Notes: generated from the sequence alone by a model not told the origin. 64,000 nucleotides of DNA from Serratia nematodiphila DZ0503SBS1 (GCF_000738675.1 NZ_JPUX01000001.1:2356001-2420000); one strand, 5' to 3'; shown: positions 8,247 through 19,395, numbered from the stretch's first letter. Numbers and translations: made by a program.

Positions 8247-9209
8247 ATGGAAAAACAAACTGTGTCCCAGGATAACGAACTGCTGACCGAAATCGCCGTT
8301 GCTTATTATCAGGATGAGATCACGCAGGAAGAGATCGCCAAAAAGTTCGGTATCTCACGGATCAAAGTCGGTCGTTTGCTCAAGCGCGCCAAGGAAGAAG
8401 GCATCGTCGAGATCAACGTGCGTTATCACCCGGTATTCAGCACCCGGCTGGAACAGCAGATGATGGAGCGTTTTCCCATCAGCCGCGCGTTGATCGCGCT
8501 CGACCATCAGGACGAAGAGGAACAGCGTCGGCAGGTGGCGGCGCTGGTGTCCAATTATCTGGCGATGTCGCTGAAAGACGATATGGTGTTGGCGGTCGGC
8601 CAGGGACGCAACGTGGCGGCGATCGCCGATCATGTCGGCAGCGTGACGGAACGCAACTGCAAGTTCATCTGCGGCATCGGCGGCACCCACCGTCCGGGCG
8701 ACGCGATCAACGCCGACCATATCAGCCGGCGTCTGGCGAAGAAGTTCGGCGGCAGCAGCGAGACGCTCTATGCGCCGGCCTACGTCGAAAATCGCGCGCT
8801 GAAAGACGCCTTCATGCAGAACGGCACGATCAAGGAAACGCTGGATCGTGCGCGTAAGGCCGATGTGGCGTTAGTCGGCATTGGCGACATGAATGAAAAC
8901 AGTTATATGGTGAAATTGGGGTGGTTTACGCCGCACGAGATTATCGACGCCAGCCTTAATCAGGGCGTGATCGGCGACATTGCCGGCTATGACTTTTTCA
9001 ATGCTCAGGGGCAGCATGTCGACACGGTGATGAATGACAGAGTGATCGGGCTGAGCATTGATGAGCTGCGCAAAATCCCTTGCGTGATCGCCATTGCTTC
9101 CGAGAATACCAAGGCGTTGGCGATTTTGGGCGCTTTGCGCACCGGCGCCATCGACATTATCGCCACCAGCGCGCTCAATGTGCGCACTATCCTCAACATG
9201 TCGCAATAG
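8247..9209 (+). CDS. SorC/DeoR-type sugar-binding transcriptional regulator of the polyol operon
   Basis: 320-residue regulator. The N-terminal helix-turn-helix spans about residues 25-55 (QEEIAKKFGISRIKVGRLLK). It is followed by the SorC sugar-phosphate-binding domain with AVGQGRNVAAIADHV and GIGDMNENSY. Members of this family (SorC, EryD, CggR) respond to phosphorylated sugars. The position at the end of the polyol operon and the EryD-like size suggest it controls the isomerase and the dehydrogenase operon from the shared region at 2889-3206, with a tetrulose phosphate as a possible effector. The chosen ATG has only a distant GGGGAA; a GTG five codons downstream is an alternative start. The family is clear; effector and sites are inferred. 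Confidence 0.8.
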   Translation: MEKQTVSQDNELLTEIAVAYYQDEITQEEIAKKFGISRIKVGRLLKRAKEEGIVEINVRYHPVFSTRLEQQMMERFPISRALIALDHQDEEEQRRQVAALVSNYLAMSLKDDMVLAVGQGRNVAAIADHVGSVTERNCKFICGIGGTHRPGDAINADHISRRLAKKFGGSSETLYAPAYVENRALKDAFMQNGTIKETLDRARKADVALVGIGDMNENSYMVKLGWFTPHEIIDASLNQGVIGDIAGYDFFNAQGQHVDTVMNDRVIGLSIDELRKIPCVIAIASENTKALAILGALRTGAIDIIATSALNVRTILNMSQ

Positions 9210-9219
9210 CGGCACCTGC

Positions 9220-9249
9220 AAAAAAGGGTTCAGCGCCAGGCTGAACCCT
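9220..9249 (-). terminator. Rho-independent terminator of cbp21
   Basis: On the minus strand AGGGTTCAG pairs with CTGAACCCT (9-bp stem, 7-nt loop), followed by a run of six T. It lies between the convergent regulator gene and cbp21. Confidence 0.8.
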
Positions 9250-9272
9250 CAACGATCTCCTTATTTGACCGA

Positions 9273-9866
9273 TTATTTGCTCAGGTTGACGTCGATCGCC
9301 TGATAGAAGGCGTTAGCGGTGTCGGCTATGTCCCACACGGCAAGGATCACGTGCGAACCGCTGCGATCTGCCGGTATGTTGCACTGGTGGGTGACCTGTG
9401 CGGCAGGGATGGCGCCGCCGTCGTTGAACTGGCAGAACGGCGTCAGGTCAAAGGAAGCGCGGGTCAGCGGCTGCGAAGCGTCCCAGTTCGGCTTGGTGAT
9501 GAAATAGCGCCAGCTGGTGGTGCTGTGACGGGCGGTCAGCTTCCAGGTAAAGGAGTTCGGGCCGGTTTTCAGGTTGAGCTTGTTCCAGCGCGTCGGCGTT
9601 TGCTGATCCAGTTCGAAGAAGGTGGACTTGTCGGCGCTGGCGATATGGCCGTCAGCCGGGCCGGCCTGCGGGAAGCCTTTCAGGCCTTCGACGCTCTGCG
9701 GTTCGTACTGCACGCTGCCGCACTGCGTGTTGAGCTGCAGTTTGCACTGGTAGGCGCGGCTGGCCGGCGATTCGACATAACCGTGAGCATTCGCCTGTTG
9801 CGAAACGCCGAACATGGCCGCGCTCAGCAAGCCCAGAGAGAGCAGGGTACGGGAAGTTTTGTTCAT
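9273..9866 (-). CDS. cbp21: Chitin-active lytic polysaccharide monooxygenase CBP21
   Basis: 197-residue secreted copper enzyme (AA10 family) that cleaves crystalline chitin oxidatively and opens it to chitinases. A signal peptide covers residues 1-27, ending QANA. The mature protein therefore begins with His28, which with His114 forms the copper histidine brace; both are present. The sequence matches S. marcescens CBP21 as remembered. It is divergent from chiR, its known activator gene, and has its own terminator. Confidence 0.97.
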
Positions 9867-10270
9867 AAGTCACTCCTGACTGAAATTATGTTGTAAGTTG
9901 AGCGTATTTCACCGACAAAATGAGAGACTAATAACGCAATTGGAAATAACCATTTCTGTCGGCTTGTTTTATTTTTACCATTCTGGTTTGGCCGTAGATC
10001 GGAATGTTTTACCGGCTATTAACGAAAAATATTATGATGACAATCTTTGATCGTTAGGCCGAATTTATTTAACTGTCACAGTGTAAAAGCACGGCGCTAT
10101 GATGAAATTTATATCAAGTAGTGATGAATAGTATTTAAGATAGCGCTCTCATTTATGAAGTATATTGCTTGTTGCGTTGAGTACCCTTGTTTGATTTGAT
10201 CGATTTTTGTGCGCCACCACCTTGGGAATTTAGTGTCATTTTTCTTATTTTATTTTAAAGAGGAATTTGT
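9867..10270. promoter_or_regulatory. cbp21-chiR divergent intergenic region
   Basis: 404 nt without a gene, AT-rich compared with its neighbours. It must carry the cbp21 and chiR promoters. A 7-bp inverted repeat GCGCTAT (10094-10100) and ATAGCGC (10140-10146) lies upstream of chiR, and CATTC/GAATG arms flank 9978-10005. Neither is a proven site. No confident sigma-70 pair could be read. Confidence 0.4.
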
Positions 10271-11212
10271 ATGACTAGATTATCCCTGGACGCGATTAAA
10301 ATAATCAGCACCATCAAGAACACCGGATCTTTCTCTATGGCGGCGGAGGCGCTGCATAAAACGCCTTCGGCGATCTCTTATCGGGTTTCCAATATTGAAA
10401 GCAAACTCTGCGTGAAACTTTTTCATCGCAATGGCCCCATGATTACCCTGACGGATGAAGGGGAATTTCTCCTGCAGGAAGGCAGTTGGATTTTAAATGC
10501 GGTGCAGGATCTGGAAAGCCGGGTGCGCAACATCCCCAAGCTGGACAATAATATCCGCCTGGCGGTAGATACCTTCTTCCCGCTGGAAACGCTGACGCAG
10601 GATATCCGCGACTATATTCAACATTGCCCGAACGCCAATATCTCGGTGCAGCGGGAAGCGTTGAACGGCACCTGGGATGCGCTGAAGAACAATCGGGCGG
10701 ATCTGATCATCGCCATCGGCCAAATCCCCGACAGCGTGCAGGCCAAAACCCTGATGCTCGGCAAGCTCAATTTCGTGCTGTGCGTATCGCCTTCCCACCC
10801 ATTCGCGGCGCAGAGAAAGCCGGTATGCAAGAAGCAGCGGTTGAACGACATCGTGGTCGCGATCGCCGACAGCAGCCATGAGCTGCCCAAGCGCAATCAC
10901 GGTACGCTGCCTTTGCAGCGTCAACTGGTGGTGTGTGATGTGGAAAGCAACCTGGCGCTGCTCAAGCGCGGCATCGGCCACGCTTTTCTGCCGCCTGCGC
11001 TGATCGAAAAGGAACTGGCCAGCGGCGAACTGGTGACGGTGCCGGTGGAGATGCAAAAGGGCGACGAAATGATTTGGCTGGCGTGGCACCCGGCCAGCAA
11101 GGGCGCCGGGTTTAACTGGTGGCATGAGCGGCTGACGCGCAAAAGCGATGTCTACAGCCTGATGGGCCGCGAAGTGGTGCGGGATGGCGGTTATCCATGG
11201 TGCCACAACTGA
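10271..11212 (+). CDS. chiR: LysR-type activator of chitinase genes, ChiR
   Basis: 313-residue LysR-type regulator. The winged helix-turn-helix is at about residues 20-40 (SFSMAAEALHKTPSAISYRV), followed by a substrate-binding domain. AGAGGA precedes the ATG. Its place between cbp21 and chiB, with chiB convergent, is that of ChiR in S. marcescens, reported to be needed for production of the chitinases and CBP21. The inducer is not readable from the sequence. The C-terminus is slightly longer than usual and ends in a cysteine-histidine-asparagine tail. Confidence 0.92.
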   Translation: MTRLSLDAIKIISTIKNTGSFSMAAEALHKTPSAISYRVSNIESKLCVKLFHRNGPMITLTDEGEFLLQEGSWILNAVQDLESRVRNIPKLDNNIRLAVDTFFPLETLTQDIRDYIQHCPNANISVQREALNGTWDALKNNRADLIIAIGQIPDSVQAKTLMLGKLNFVLCVSPSHPFAAQRKPVCKKQRLNDIVVAIADSSHELPKRNHGTLPLQRQLVVCDVESNLALLKRGIGHAFLPPALIEKELASGELVTVPVEMQKGDEMIWLAWHPASKGAGFNWWHERLTRKSDVYSLMGREVVRDGGYPWCHN

Positions 11213-11258
11213 AGGAATAGAGACGAAGGGACGCGAAAATCAAACGGTTAACTCAATG

Positions 11259-11293
11259 AAAACCCCGCAGCATTCGGCTACGGGGTTTTTTTA
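11259..11293. terminator. Bidirectional terminator between chiR and chiB
   Basis: AAAACCCCG pairs with CGGGGTTTT around a 13-nt loop. T-runs follow on the plus strand and A-runs precede it, so it can end both converging transcripts. Confidence 0.8.
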
Positions 11294-11297
11294 TGGT

Positions 11298-12797
11298 TTA
11301 CGCCACGCGGCCCACTTTCAGCCAGGCGCTGTCTGAACCCGGCGCAGAGGTGATGTAACCCCACTTGGTCTGCCAGACGTAGCCCTGGTAGGACACCAGC
11401 GCGCCCTGCGCGTAAGTGGTGCCCGGCACATAGGCCGGCGCGGTCATGATAGGCAGGTTGCCGGGGCCGACGCCGGTGTAGCGCAGCCCGGTGCCCATAT
11501 CCAGCTGGCTGTCGTCGTAGTCCGCGGCGTTGAAATAGCGATCCAGCGCGGCCAGCAGATCGCCGTTGCGGTTGTCTTGCCCCAGATGCCAGAACATCAC
11601 GCCGCCCAGCTGCTGCTGCTTGATGTACTTCGCTTTGTATTTGAAGCTCTCGGCATCGTCATAGGTGACGAACAGCCCGTTCTGCGCATGATACAGATAA
11701 GGGGTTTTGGTCTTGTCGTTCCACAACCGCTGATAGCCGTAGTTGCCCTGCAGCATCTGCTCCAACTGGCGATAGGAGGCGATGCGCGGATCCTTGTCGC
11801 GCACGCACTCTTCGCAGCCCACCAGCCAGTAGTCGGTGCTCGGATACGGATCTTCGCCCGGCGTGCTGTGGCTGCTGTATTGCCCGCCGTTGCCGCCGCT
11901 GACGCCCTTGAAGGCGCGGCCGTAGAAGGGCACGCCCATGACGATTTTGGCGCTCGGCACGCCTTCCATCATCAGGTGCTGCTGCACCGCGGCGTCGACC
12001 GTCAGGCTGAACGGGCTGGGGAAGGCGCGGGTCAGCTCTTCCCAGCTCCAGCCCAGATTGGCTTCGCGCAGCGCGTTGTAGAAGGTCGGCCCGGCCGCGT
12101 CGCCGAACAGCGCCGCCTGGTGGTTGGTTACCTTCTCCCAGGGGCCGGCCAGATCGTAGGTCATCAGGTTGATGTAATCGAGCGGCGCGACGATCTGCGC
12201 CAGCTTGCTGTAATAGCGCGACAGGAAGAAGGCGCCGCCGGCGCCGGCGATGGTCAACTGGTACGGCAACGCCTGGCGGCCGTCGGCGACGGTTTGCTGA
12301 TTCAGCAGGGTGCGGATCTCTTGCAGCGCGGCGATGAAACCGTCCACTTCCGCCGCTTGCGGGTATTCCCAGTCGATGTCCACGCCGTCGAAGCCGTAAT
12401 CCTTCATGATGCGCACGCAGGATTGGGCGAACTTGGCGCGCGACGCCGGGGTTTTCACCGCGTTGACGTAGTTGGCGTGCGACACGCCCAGATCGTTGGA
12501 GTAGTACCAGCCGCCGATGGAGAACATGATGCGCAGGCTGGGGTTATGCGCTTTGAGCGCGGTCAAACGGTTGACCACATCGCGCGCCTTGGCGTCGTTG
12601 GTGGCCGGATCCCAGGCGCATTCCAGGTTGCTGTTGATATCCAGGAACGAGAAGTTAATGTGCGTCAGCTGTTTGGCTTTGGCCGGCGTGATGTTGGAAA
12701 CCGGGAACGGCACGATAGAGGTATCGGACTCGGTGTAATTATTGATTTGGTTGGTTGGAATAAAATAATACCCAATAACGGCTTTGCGTGTGGACAT
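11298..12797 (-). CDS. chiB: Chitinase B (GH18 exochitinase)
   Basis: 499-residue family 18 chitinase that works processively from the non-reducing end and releases chitobiose. The catalytic motif DGVDIDWE ends at Glu144. A C-terminal chitin-binding module with aromatic residues (YAQGALVSYQGYVWQTKWGY) spans roughly 450-499. There is no Sec or Tat signal peptide at the N-terminus, although the enzyme is extracellular. This fits export through the holin/endopeptidase route encoded by the divergent chiWXYZ genes next door. The sequence matches S. marcescens ChiB as remembered. Confidence 0.97.
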   Translation of the reverse strand: MSTRKAVIGYYFIPTNQINNYTESDTSIVPFPVSNITPAKAKQLTHINFSFLDINSNLECAWDPATNDAKARDVVNRLTALKAHNPSLRIMFSIGGWYYSNDLGVSHANYVNAVKTPASRAKFAQSCVRIMKDYGFDGVDIDWEYPQAAEVDGFIAALQEIRTLLNQQTVADGRQALPYQLTIAGAGGAFFLSRYYSKLAQIVAPLDYINLMTYDLAGPWEKVTNHQAALFGDAAGPTFYNALREANLGWSWEELTRAFPSPFSLTVDAAVQQHLMMEGVPSAKIVMGVPFYGRAFKGVSGGNGGQYSSHSTPGEDPYPSTDYWLVGCEECVRDKDPRIASYRQLEQMLQGNYGYQRLWNDKTKTPYLYHAQNGLFVTYDDAESFKYKAKYIKQQQLGGVMFWHLGQDNRNGDLLAALDRYFNAADYDDSQLDMGTGLRYTGVGPGNLPIMTAPAYVPGTTYAQGALVSYQGYVWQTKWGYITSAPGSDSAWLKVGRVA

Positions 12798-13091
12798 GGC
12801 ATTTCTCCAGAGTGGATGTTTTTATGATGGGGAAGTATTTCCCACCGACATTAATGTTTATTTTTCGTAAAAACAAAAGTCGAAATAAATCACCATAAGA
12901 ATGAATTTTTTATTCACTGCCACCTGTCTTGGCGTTTATGTGTTGTGCCAACGTTCAGCGTGAATGAATTCGACCATAGGGCCTGTATTTATTCATTTGC
13001 TTTGTAATAGCATCCTTAACTAGATTCTGATTATCCGATGTCCCACCGGCCGTGATTGGCATTTAATTAAAAATAAAAAAGGAGATGAGCT
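12798..13091. promoter_or_regulatory. chiB-chiW divergent intergenic region with an LTTR-like inverted repeat
   Basis: 294 nt, AT-rich and without a gene, between two divergent chitin genes. TTGGC-N13-GCCAA (12929-12951) is an inverted repeat of the type bound by LysR regulators, and a GAATGAAT/ATTCA repeat lies near 12900. ChiR is the obvious candidate ligand, but the assignment is inference. Confidence 0.4.
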
Positions 13092-13418
13092 ATGTCCAGC
13101 ATAGAGCCTGACGCTGTTGGCTTAATAGTCCAGCGAGTATGTGAATATCTTCAGCCGGTATTGAACGCCATTCTGGCCGGCGTGATGGCGCTATTACATG
13201 GCGCCTACCGCAACGTGGGCATTCGGCGACGCTTATTGAATGCGGCGATGTGCGCGTTATTGGCCTGGACGGTGCGCGATGCGCTGGCGTTGATGGGCCT
13301 GGAATTAAAGTGGGCGAATTTGGCCAGCGTACTGATTGGTTTTATGGGGGCGGATTACATCAACGCCTTAATTAAAAAATTCATCGGCAAAAAGACGGGG
13401 TTTAAAAATGTTAAATGA
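13092..13418 (+). CDS. chiW: Holin ChiW of the chitinase secretion system
   Basis: 108-residue inner-membrane protein related to phage holins, with two or three hydrophobic segments and a basic C-terminus (KKFIGKKTGFKNVK). In S. marcescens ChiW is needed to move leaderless chitinolytic enzymes out of the cell, together with the endopeptidase ChiX. GGAGATGA stands upstream of the ATG. It overlaps chiX by 11 nt, and the four genes chiWXYZ form a compact operon divergent from chiB. No other phage genes are nearby, so this is a domesticated lysis cassette. Confidence 0.9.
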   Translation: MSSIEPDAVGLIVQRVCEYLQPVLNAILAGVMALLHGAYRNVGIRRRLLNAAMCALLAWTVRDALALMGLELKWANLASVLIGFMGADYINALIKKFIGKKTGFKNVK

Positions 13419-13809
13419 CATCGAAGAGATTCGTTTTACCGCCCGCAGCGAAGAGAACCTGCGCGGCGTGCACCCGGATCTGGTGCGCGTTATTCGCCTG
13501 GCGCTGCGTTATTCGCTGGTGCCGTTTTCCGTCAGCGAGGGGCTGCGCAGCATGGCGCGCCAGCGGGAAATGGTGCGCGCCGGCAGCAGCCAAACGCTGC
13601 GCAGTCGCCACCTGACCGGGCACGCGGTGGACGTGGTGGCGATGCCGGCGGGCGTGGTCTCCTGGGAGTGGGATTACTACGCGCAGATTGCGGTGGCGGT
13701 GCGGCGAGCGGCGCGTGAATGCGGCATCAACGTCGAATGGGGCGGCGAATGGAAAACTCTCAAGGACGGCCCGCACTTCCAGCTGGCGTTTCGGGACTAC
13801 CCGGCATGA
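13408..13809 (+). CDS. chiX: L-Ala-D-Glu endopeptidase ChiX
   Basis: 133-residue zinc peptidase of the M15 family (phage-endolysin type) that cuts the peptide stem of peptidoglycan. The zinc ligands are H68 and D75 in SRHLTGHAVDV, and H123 in GPHFQ. It lacks a signal peptide and so depends on the holin ChiW for access to the cell wall. It overlaps chiW upstream and has an ATGA overlap with chiY downstream, a sign of translational coupling. It is reported in S. marcescens as essential for chitinase secretion. Confidence 0.9.
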   Translation: MLNDIEEIRFTARSEENLRGVHPDLVRVIRLALRYSLVPFSVSEGLRSMARQREMVRAGSSQTLRSRHLTGHAVDVVAMPAGVVSWEWDYYAQIAVAVRRAARECGINVEWGGEWKTLKDGPHFQLAFRDYPA

Positions 13810-14186
13810 GCGGCTGGCTGCAGAAACTGATGCAGGGCGGGTTGCTGCTGCTGTTGCTGGCGGCCATCTGCCTCGGCGGCTACAGCTCGCTGTTGTCGCA
13901 CCAGTTGGCGTCCGCGCGGCAACAGGCGGCGGAATTGCAAAAAAGCCTGGCGCAGCAGGCGGGGCTTATCGCCACCTTGCAGACACAGGACGCGCAAAAC
14001 CGCGCGCTGATGGCGGCGCAGCAGCGGCAGGAACAGCAGCTGCGCCAGCAACACGAGGCTTATCAGAGGAAATACCGTGAAGCGATTAAAAACGATCCCT
14101 GCGCCGCTCGGCCTCTGCCTGGCACTGTGCTTGAGCTCCTGCGCCCGGCCACCGGCGCCGCAGGCCATGCCGCTGTTGCCCCCTGA
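13806..14186 (+). CDS. chiY: Inner-membrane spanin-like protein ChiY
   Basis: 126-residue Rz-like protein. An N-terminal membrane segment (about residues 9-27) is followed by a long Gln/Ala-rich region predicted to form a coiled coil (about 33-90), the layout of an inner-membrane spanin. Start 13806 is chosen because its ATG overlaps the chiX stop as ATGA. The 3' third overlaps chiZ in another frame, the classic nested Rz/Rz1 arrangement. It would span the periplasm with ChiZ to disrupt or fuse the outer membrane. Confidence 0.85.
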   Translation: MSGWLQKLMQGGLLLLLLAAICLGGYSSLLSHQLASARQQAAELQKSLAQQAGLIATLQTQDAQNRALMAAQQRQEQQLRQQHEAYQRKYREAIKNDPCAARPLPGTVLELLRPATGAAGHAAVAP

Positions 14187-14340
14187 GTCGGTGTTCGCGC
14201 CCTGTGAGCAGCCGCAGTTGCAGGGGGAGACCTGGGGCGATGCGGTGAGCTATGCCCTGGCGTTACAAACCTCGTTACACATTTGCGCCGGCCAGGTGGA
14301 GACGCTCAACGCCTGGCGCGCCACGCTGCCGCCGCGCTGA
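14077..14340 (+). CDS. chiZ: Outer-membrane spanin-like lipoprotein ChiZ
   Basis: 87-residue predicted lipoprotein. The signal peptide ends in a lipobox LSSC, with the lipidated cysteine at residue 22, followed by a proline-rich stretch typical of Rz1 proteins. Its first 110 nt lie inside chiY in a different reading frame, as in phage Rz/Rz1 pairs. It completes the chiWXYZ cassette. Confidence 0.85.
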   Translation: MKRLKTIPAPLGLCLALCLSSCARPPAPQAMPLLPPESVFAPCEQPQLQGETWGDAVSYALALQTSLHICAGQVETLNAWRATLPPR

Positions 14341-14554
14341 CGGCGGCGTTTCTCTGCTCGTCCCGCAGGCCTTCTTTTTTTACTTTTAAAACGCTCTTTC
14401 GACCAAGGTTATGGCGCGCTTCAAAGTTTGTGATGTTTCTCTCACTATACTTCAAGGCTGTGCCCTGTCATTGTAATTGGGCGCCATGGCCCACGGCAGG
14501 GCGCAGCCTCAAAGCCTTACCTCAACATAAAAGCAAAAAACAAAGGAATCCATA

Positions 14555-16834
<2,280 letters not shown>

Positions 16835-16852
16835 GGCCGGGATGAATGACTG

Positions 16853-16885
16853 GCCCCCTGCGCCGTAGGCGCCGGGGGCTTTTTT
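16853..16885. terminator. Terminator between maeB and mmuM
   Basis: GCCCCC pairs with GGGGGC around a GC-rich inner segment, followed by six T on the plus strand. It ends maeB transcription just before the convergent mmuM stop codon. Confidence 0.75.
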
Positions 16886-17822
16886 ATGCCTTACAGCGCG
16901 CGGCGATGGCGCGAATATCCTGCGGGGTGGTGCGGCAACAGCCGCCGATCAATTGCGCGCCGAGCGTGCGCCACTCCGTCGCCTGATCGGCCAGGCTGCC
17001 GTGTTCGCCGCCGCAGGCGTGCCAGGTTTTGCTGACTGCATCGTAATGCTCCCCGGAGTTCGGGTAGACCAACAGCGGTTTGTCGGCCAGCGCGCTCAGC
17101 TGACGCAGCGCCGGGGCGACCTTGTCCAGCGCGATGCAGTTGATGCCGATGGCCAGCACCTGCGGGTTGCCGCGCAGTGCGGACATGACCTCCGTCAGCG
17201 GCGTGCCGTCACTGAGGTGTTGGCTGTCGCGCAGGGTGAAGGCGAACCAGGCGCCGAGCGTCGGGAACTCCTGCTGCAGCGTCAGCAGCGCCTGCAGTTC
17301 AGCGAACGACGGCAGCGTTTCGCAGGCCAGCAGATCGACGCCGGCGGCGGCCAGCGCGGCGAGGCGCGGGCGGTGGAAGGCAATGAAGTCATCCTGCGCC
17401 AGCTGATAGTCGCCGCGGTATTCCGAGCCGTCGGCCAGATAGGCGCCGTACGGGCCTACAGAACCGGCGATCAGCAGCGGCGCGGCCTGCGGGTGTTCGG
17501 CCAGATAATCGTGGCGCGCGCGTTGCGCCAGCTGCACGCTTTTGGCGATCAGCGCCAGCGACCGATCCTGATCCAGGCCGCGACGCAAGAAGCCCTGCGG
17601 CGTGGCCTGATAGCTGGCGGTGATGGCGCATTGAGCGCCGGCGTTGAAATAATCGAGATGCACCTGATAGATAAGCTCGGGATTTTCAATCAGCACCTTG
17701 GCCGACCACAGCGGATCGGTCAGATCGCAGCCGCGCGCTTCCAGTTCGGTGGCCAGCGCGCCGTCCAGGATCAGCGTCGGCTGTTCGGCCAGCAGGCGGG
17801 CGACGGGGTTGTTAACCGACAT
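16884..17822 (-). CDS. mmuM: S-methylmethionine:homocysteine methyltransferase
   Basis: 312-residue zinc enzyme that makes methionine from homocysteine using S-methylmethionine as methyl donor. The zinc cysteines are in GINCIA and in GGCC (C295, C296), close to the C-terminus. It is the second gene of the leftward mmuPM operon, overlapping the end of mmuP by 11 nt. Length and motifs match E. coli MmuM. Confidence 0.95.
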   Translation of the reverse strand: MSVNNPVARLLAEQPTLILDGALATELEARGCDLTDPLWSAKVLIENPELIYQVHLDYFNAGAQCAITASYQATPQGFLRRGLDQDRSLALIAKSVQLAQRARHDYLAEHPQAAPLLIAGSVGPYGAYLADGSEYRGDYQLAQDDFIAFHRPRLAALAAAGVDLLACETLPSFAELQALLTLQQEFPTLGAWFAFTLRDSQHLSDGTPLTEVMSALRGNPQVLAIGINCIALDKVAPALRQLSALADKPLLVYPNSGEHYDAVSKTWHACGGEHGSLADQATEWRTLGAQLIGGCCRTTPQDIRAIAARCKA

Positions 17823-19221
17823 GTTGTTCTCCCAAAGCGTTTTTTTGCCCGGCGCGCCGGGTCAGGAAATAGGTGAGGTAGCACAGGGCGACGAACGGCA
17901 GCCCGCAGTAGAGCGCAATGCGCTGCTCCGGATCGAACGCCAGCCCGATACAGGCCAGCAGGCACAGCGCAAAGCCGAGGATCGGCGTCAATGGATAGCC
18001 GGGGGCGCGGTATTTCAGGCCGCTTATCGGCTGGCCGCTGCGCAGATAGGCGCGGCGGAAAGCATAGTGGGCGGCGCAGATGCTCAGCCACACCGCCACC
18101 ACCGCAAAGCCGGAGATCGCCGACAGGGCGACGAACACCGTGTCCGGTGCGATCACGCTGGTCAGCAGCGCCAGCACGCCGCCGAGCATGCTGAAGGTCA
18201 GGGCGTTGATCGGAATGCCGCGTGCATTGACGCGCGCAAAGTAGGCCGGCAGGGTGCGCTGGTGGGCCAGCGACCACAGCATGCGCCCCGAAGCGTACAG
18301 GCCGGAGTTGGCCGCCGAGAGGATGGCGGTCAGGATCACGAAGTTGAAGATATCGGCGGCGTAAGGTACGCCGATGCGTTCAAACACCAGCACGAACGGG
18401 CTTTTGACGATCCCCGCCTGATCCATCGGGATCAACGCCGCCAGCACGAAGACCGTGCCGATAAAGAACAGCATCAGGCGGATCACCGTGGTGCGGATCG
18501 CCAGCGGCACGACTTTCTCCGGGTTCTCGGTTTCACCGGCGGCGATGCCGATCAGTTCCGTGCCGGAGAAGGCAAAGTTCACCGCCACCATGGTCATCAG
18601 GATCGGCAGCGTGCCGTGCGGCAGCCAGCCGGAAGCGGTCAGGTTATGCAGGAACGGCGCCGGCGTGCCGTCTTTCATCGGCAGCAGGCCAAACATGGCG
18701 GCGCCGCCCAGAATGATGAACGCCAGAATGGTCACCACTTTGATCAGCGAAAACCAGAATTCGCTTTCGGCGAAAAAGCGGGTGGTCACGACGTTAAGCA
18801 GGAAAATCGCCGCGCAGAAGATCAGGCACCACAGCCACACCGGCGACTGCGGGAACCAGTACTGCATGCAGAATCCGGCGGCGGTCAGGCTGGAGCCCAG
18901 CGCCACCGTCCAGGTGAGCCAATACAGCCAGGCGACGGCATAGCCGGTGGCCGGCCCCAGATAGCGCGAAGCATAGACGTGAAAGGCGCCGGTTTCCGGC
19001 ATCGCCACCGACAGCTCACCCAGGCACAGCATCACCAGATACACCACCAGCGCGCCAATCAGATAGGCCAGCAGCGTGCCGAGCGCGCCGGTGGTGGAGA
19101 TGATGTAGCCGGTGTTGAAAAACAGCCCGGTGCCGATCACGCCGCCCAGTGACAGCATCACCAGGTGCCGGGCCTTCATGCTGCGTTTGAACTGCCCTGC
19201 GGCGGGCGCCGATGTGTGCAT
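17812..19221 (-). CDS. mmuP: S-methylmethionine permease
   Basis: 469-residue amino acid permease of the APC superfamily with about twelve membrane segments and the family signature near the N-terminus ([16 protein letters not shown]). Linkage with mmuM indicates S-methylmethionine as substrate. Three tandem met boxes stand directly upstream (19230-19253), so MetJ with S-adenosylmethionine probably represses the operon. It imports the plant-derived methyl donor used by MmuM. Confidence 0.93.
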   Translation of the reverse strand: MHTSAPAAGQFKRSMKARHLVMLSLGGVIGTGLFFNTGYIISTTGALGTLLAYLIGALVVYLVMLCLGELSVAMPETGAFHVYASRYLGPATGYAVAWLYWLTWTVALGSSLTAAGFCMQYWFPQSPVWLWCLIFCAAIFLLNVVTTRFFAESEFWFSLIKVVTILAFIILGGAAMFGLLPMKDGTPAPFLHNLTASGWLPHGTLPILMTMVAVNFAFSGTELIGIAAGETENPEKVVPLAIRTTVIRLMLFFIGTVFVLAALIPMDQAGIVKSPFVLVFERIGVPYAADIFNFVILTAILSAANSGLYASGRMLWSLAHQRTLPAYFARVNARGIPINALTFSMLGGVLALLTSVIAPDTVFVALSAISGFAVVAVWLSICAAHYAFRRAYLRSGQPISGLKYRAPGYPLTPILGFALCLLACIGLAFDPEQRIALYCGLPFVALCYLTYFLTRRAGQKNALGEQHVG

Positions 19222-19229
19222 AATAATCT

Positions 19230-19253
19230 ATCCGTATAGACGTCTAAATATCT
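19230..19253. promoter_or_regulatory. MetJ operator (tandem met boxes) of mmuPM
   Basis: Three adjacent 8-mers ATCCGTAT, AGACGTCT and AAATATCT align with the met box AGACGTCT at 5, 8 and 5 of 8 positions. They lie 9-32 nt upstream of the mmuP start. Confidence 0.75.
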
Positions 19254-19344
19254 GAATGGCTATTGGTTATACCCGTAATGCCTTTTTAACGCAATGCGCC
19301 ACCGGCGATCGCCGCGTAAAAAAATCGTTAAGTCGGATCTATAT

Positions 19345-19363
19345 GCAAATGATAATTATTATC
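19345..19363. promoter_or_regulatory. Fur box upstream of the ChaN-type gene
   Basis: The hexamers GCAAAT GATAAT T ATTATC match the Fur repeat GATAAT/ATTATC at 4/6, 6/6 and 6/6. The box lies about 33 nt before the lipoprotein start, where it would block transcription when iron is plentiful. Confidence 0.8.
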
Positions 19364-19395
19364 TATAATGTCGCCATTTTCGCTAATGGGGCAAC

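Noticed and set aside
13092..14340. Prophage remnant
   Set aside because: The holin, endopeptidase and spanin-like genes are present without any other phage gene, and they match the described chiWXYZ secretion cassette.
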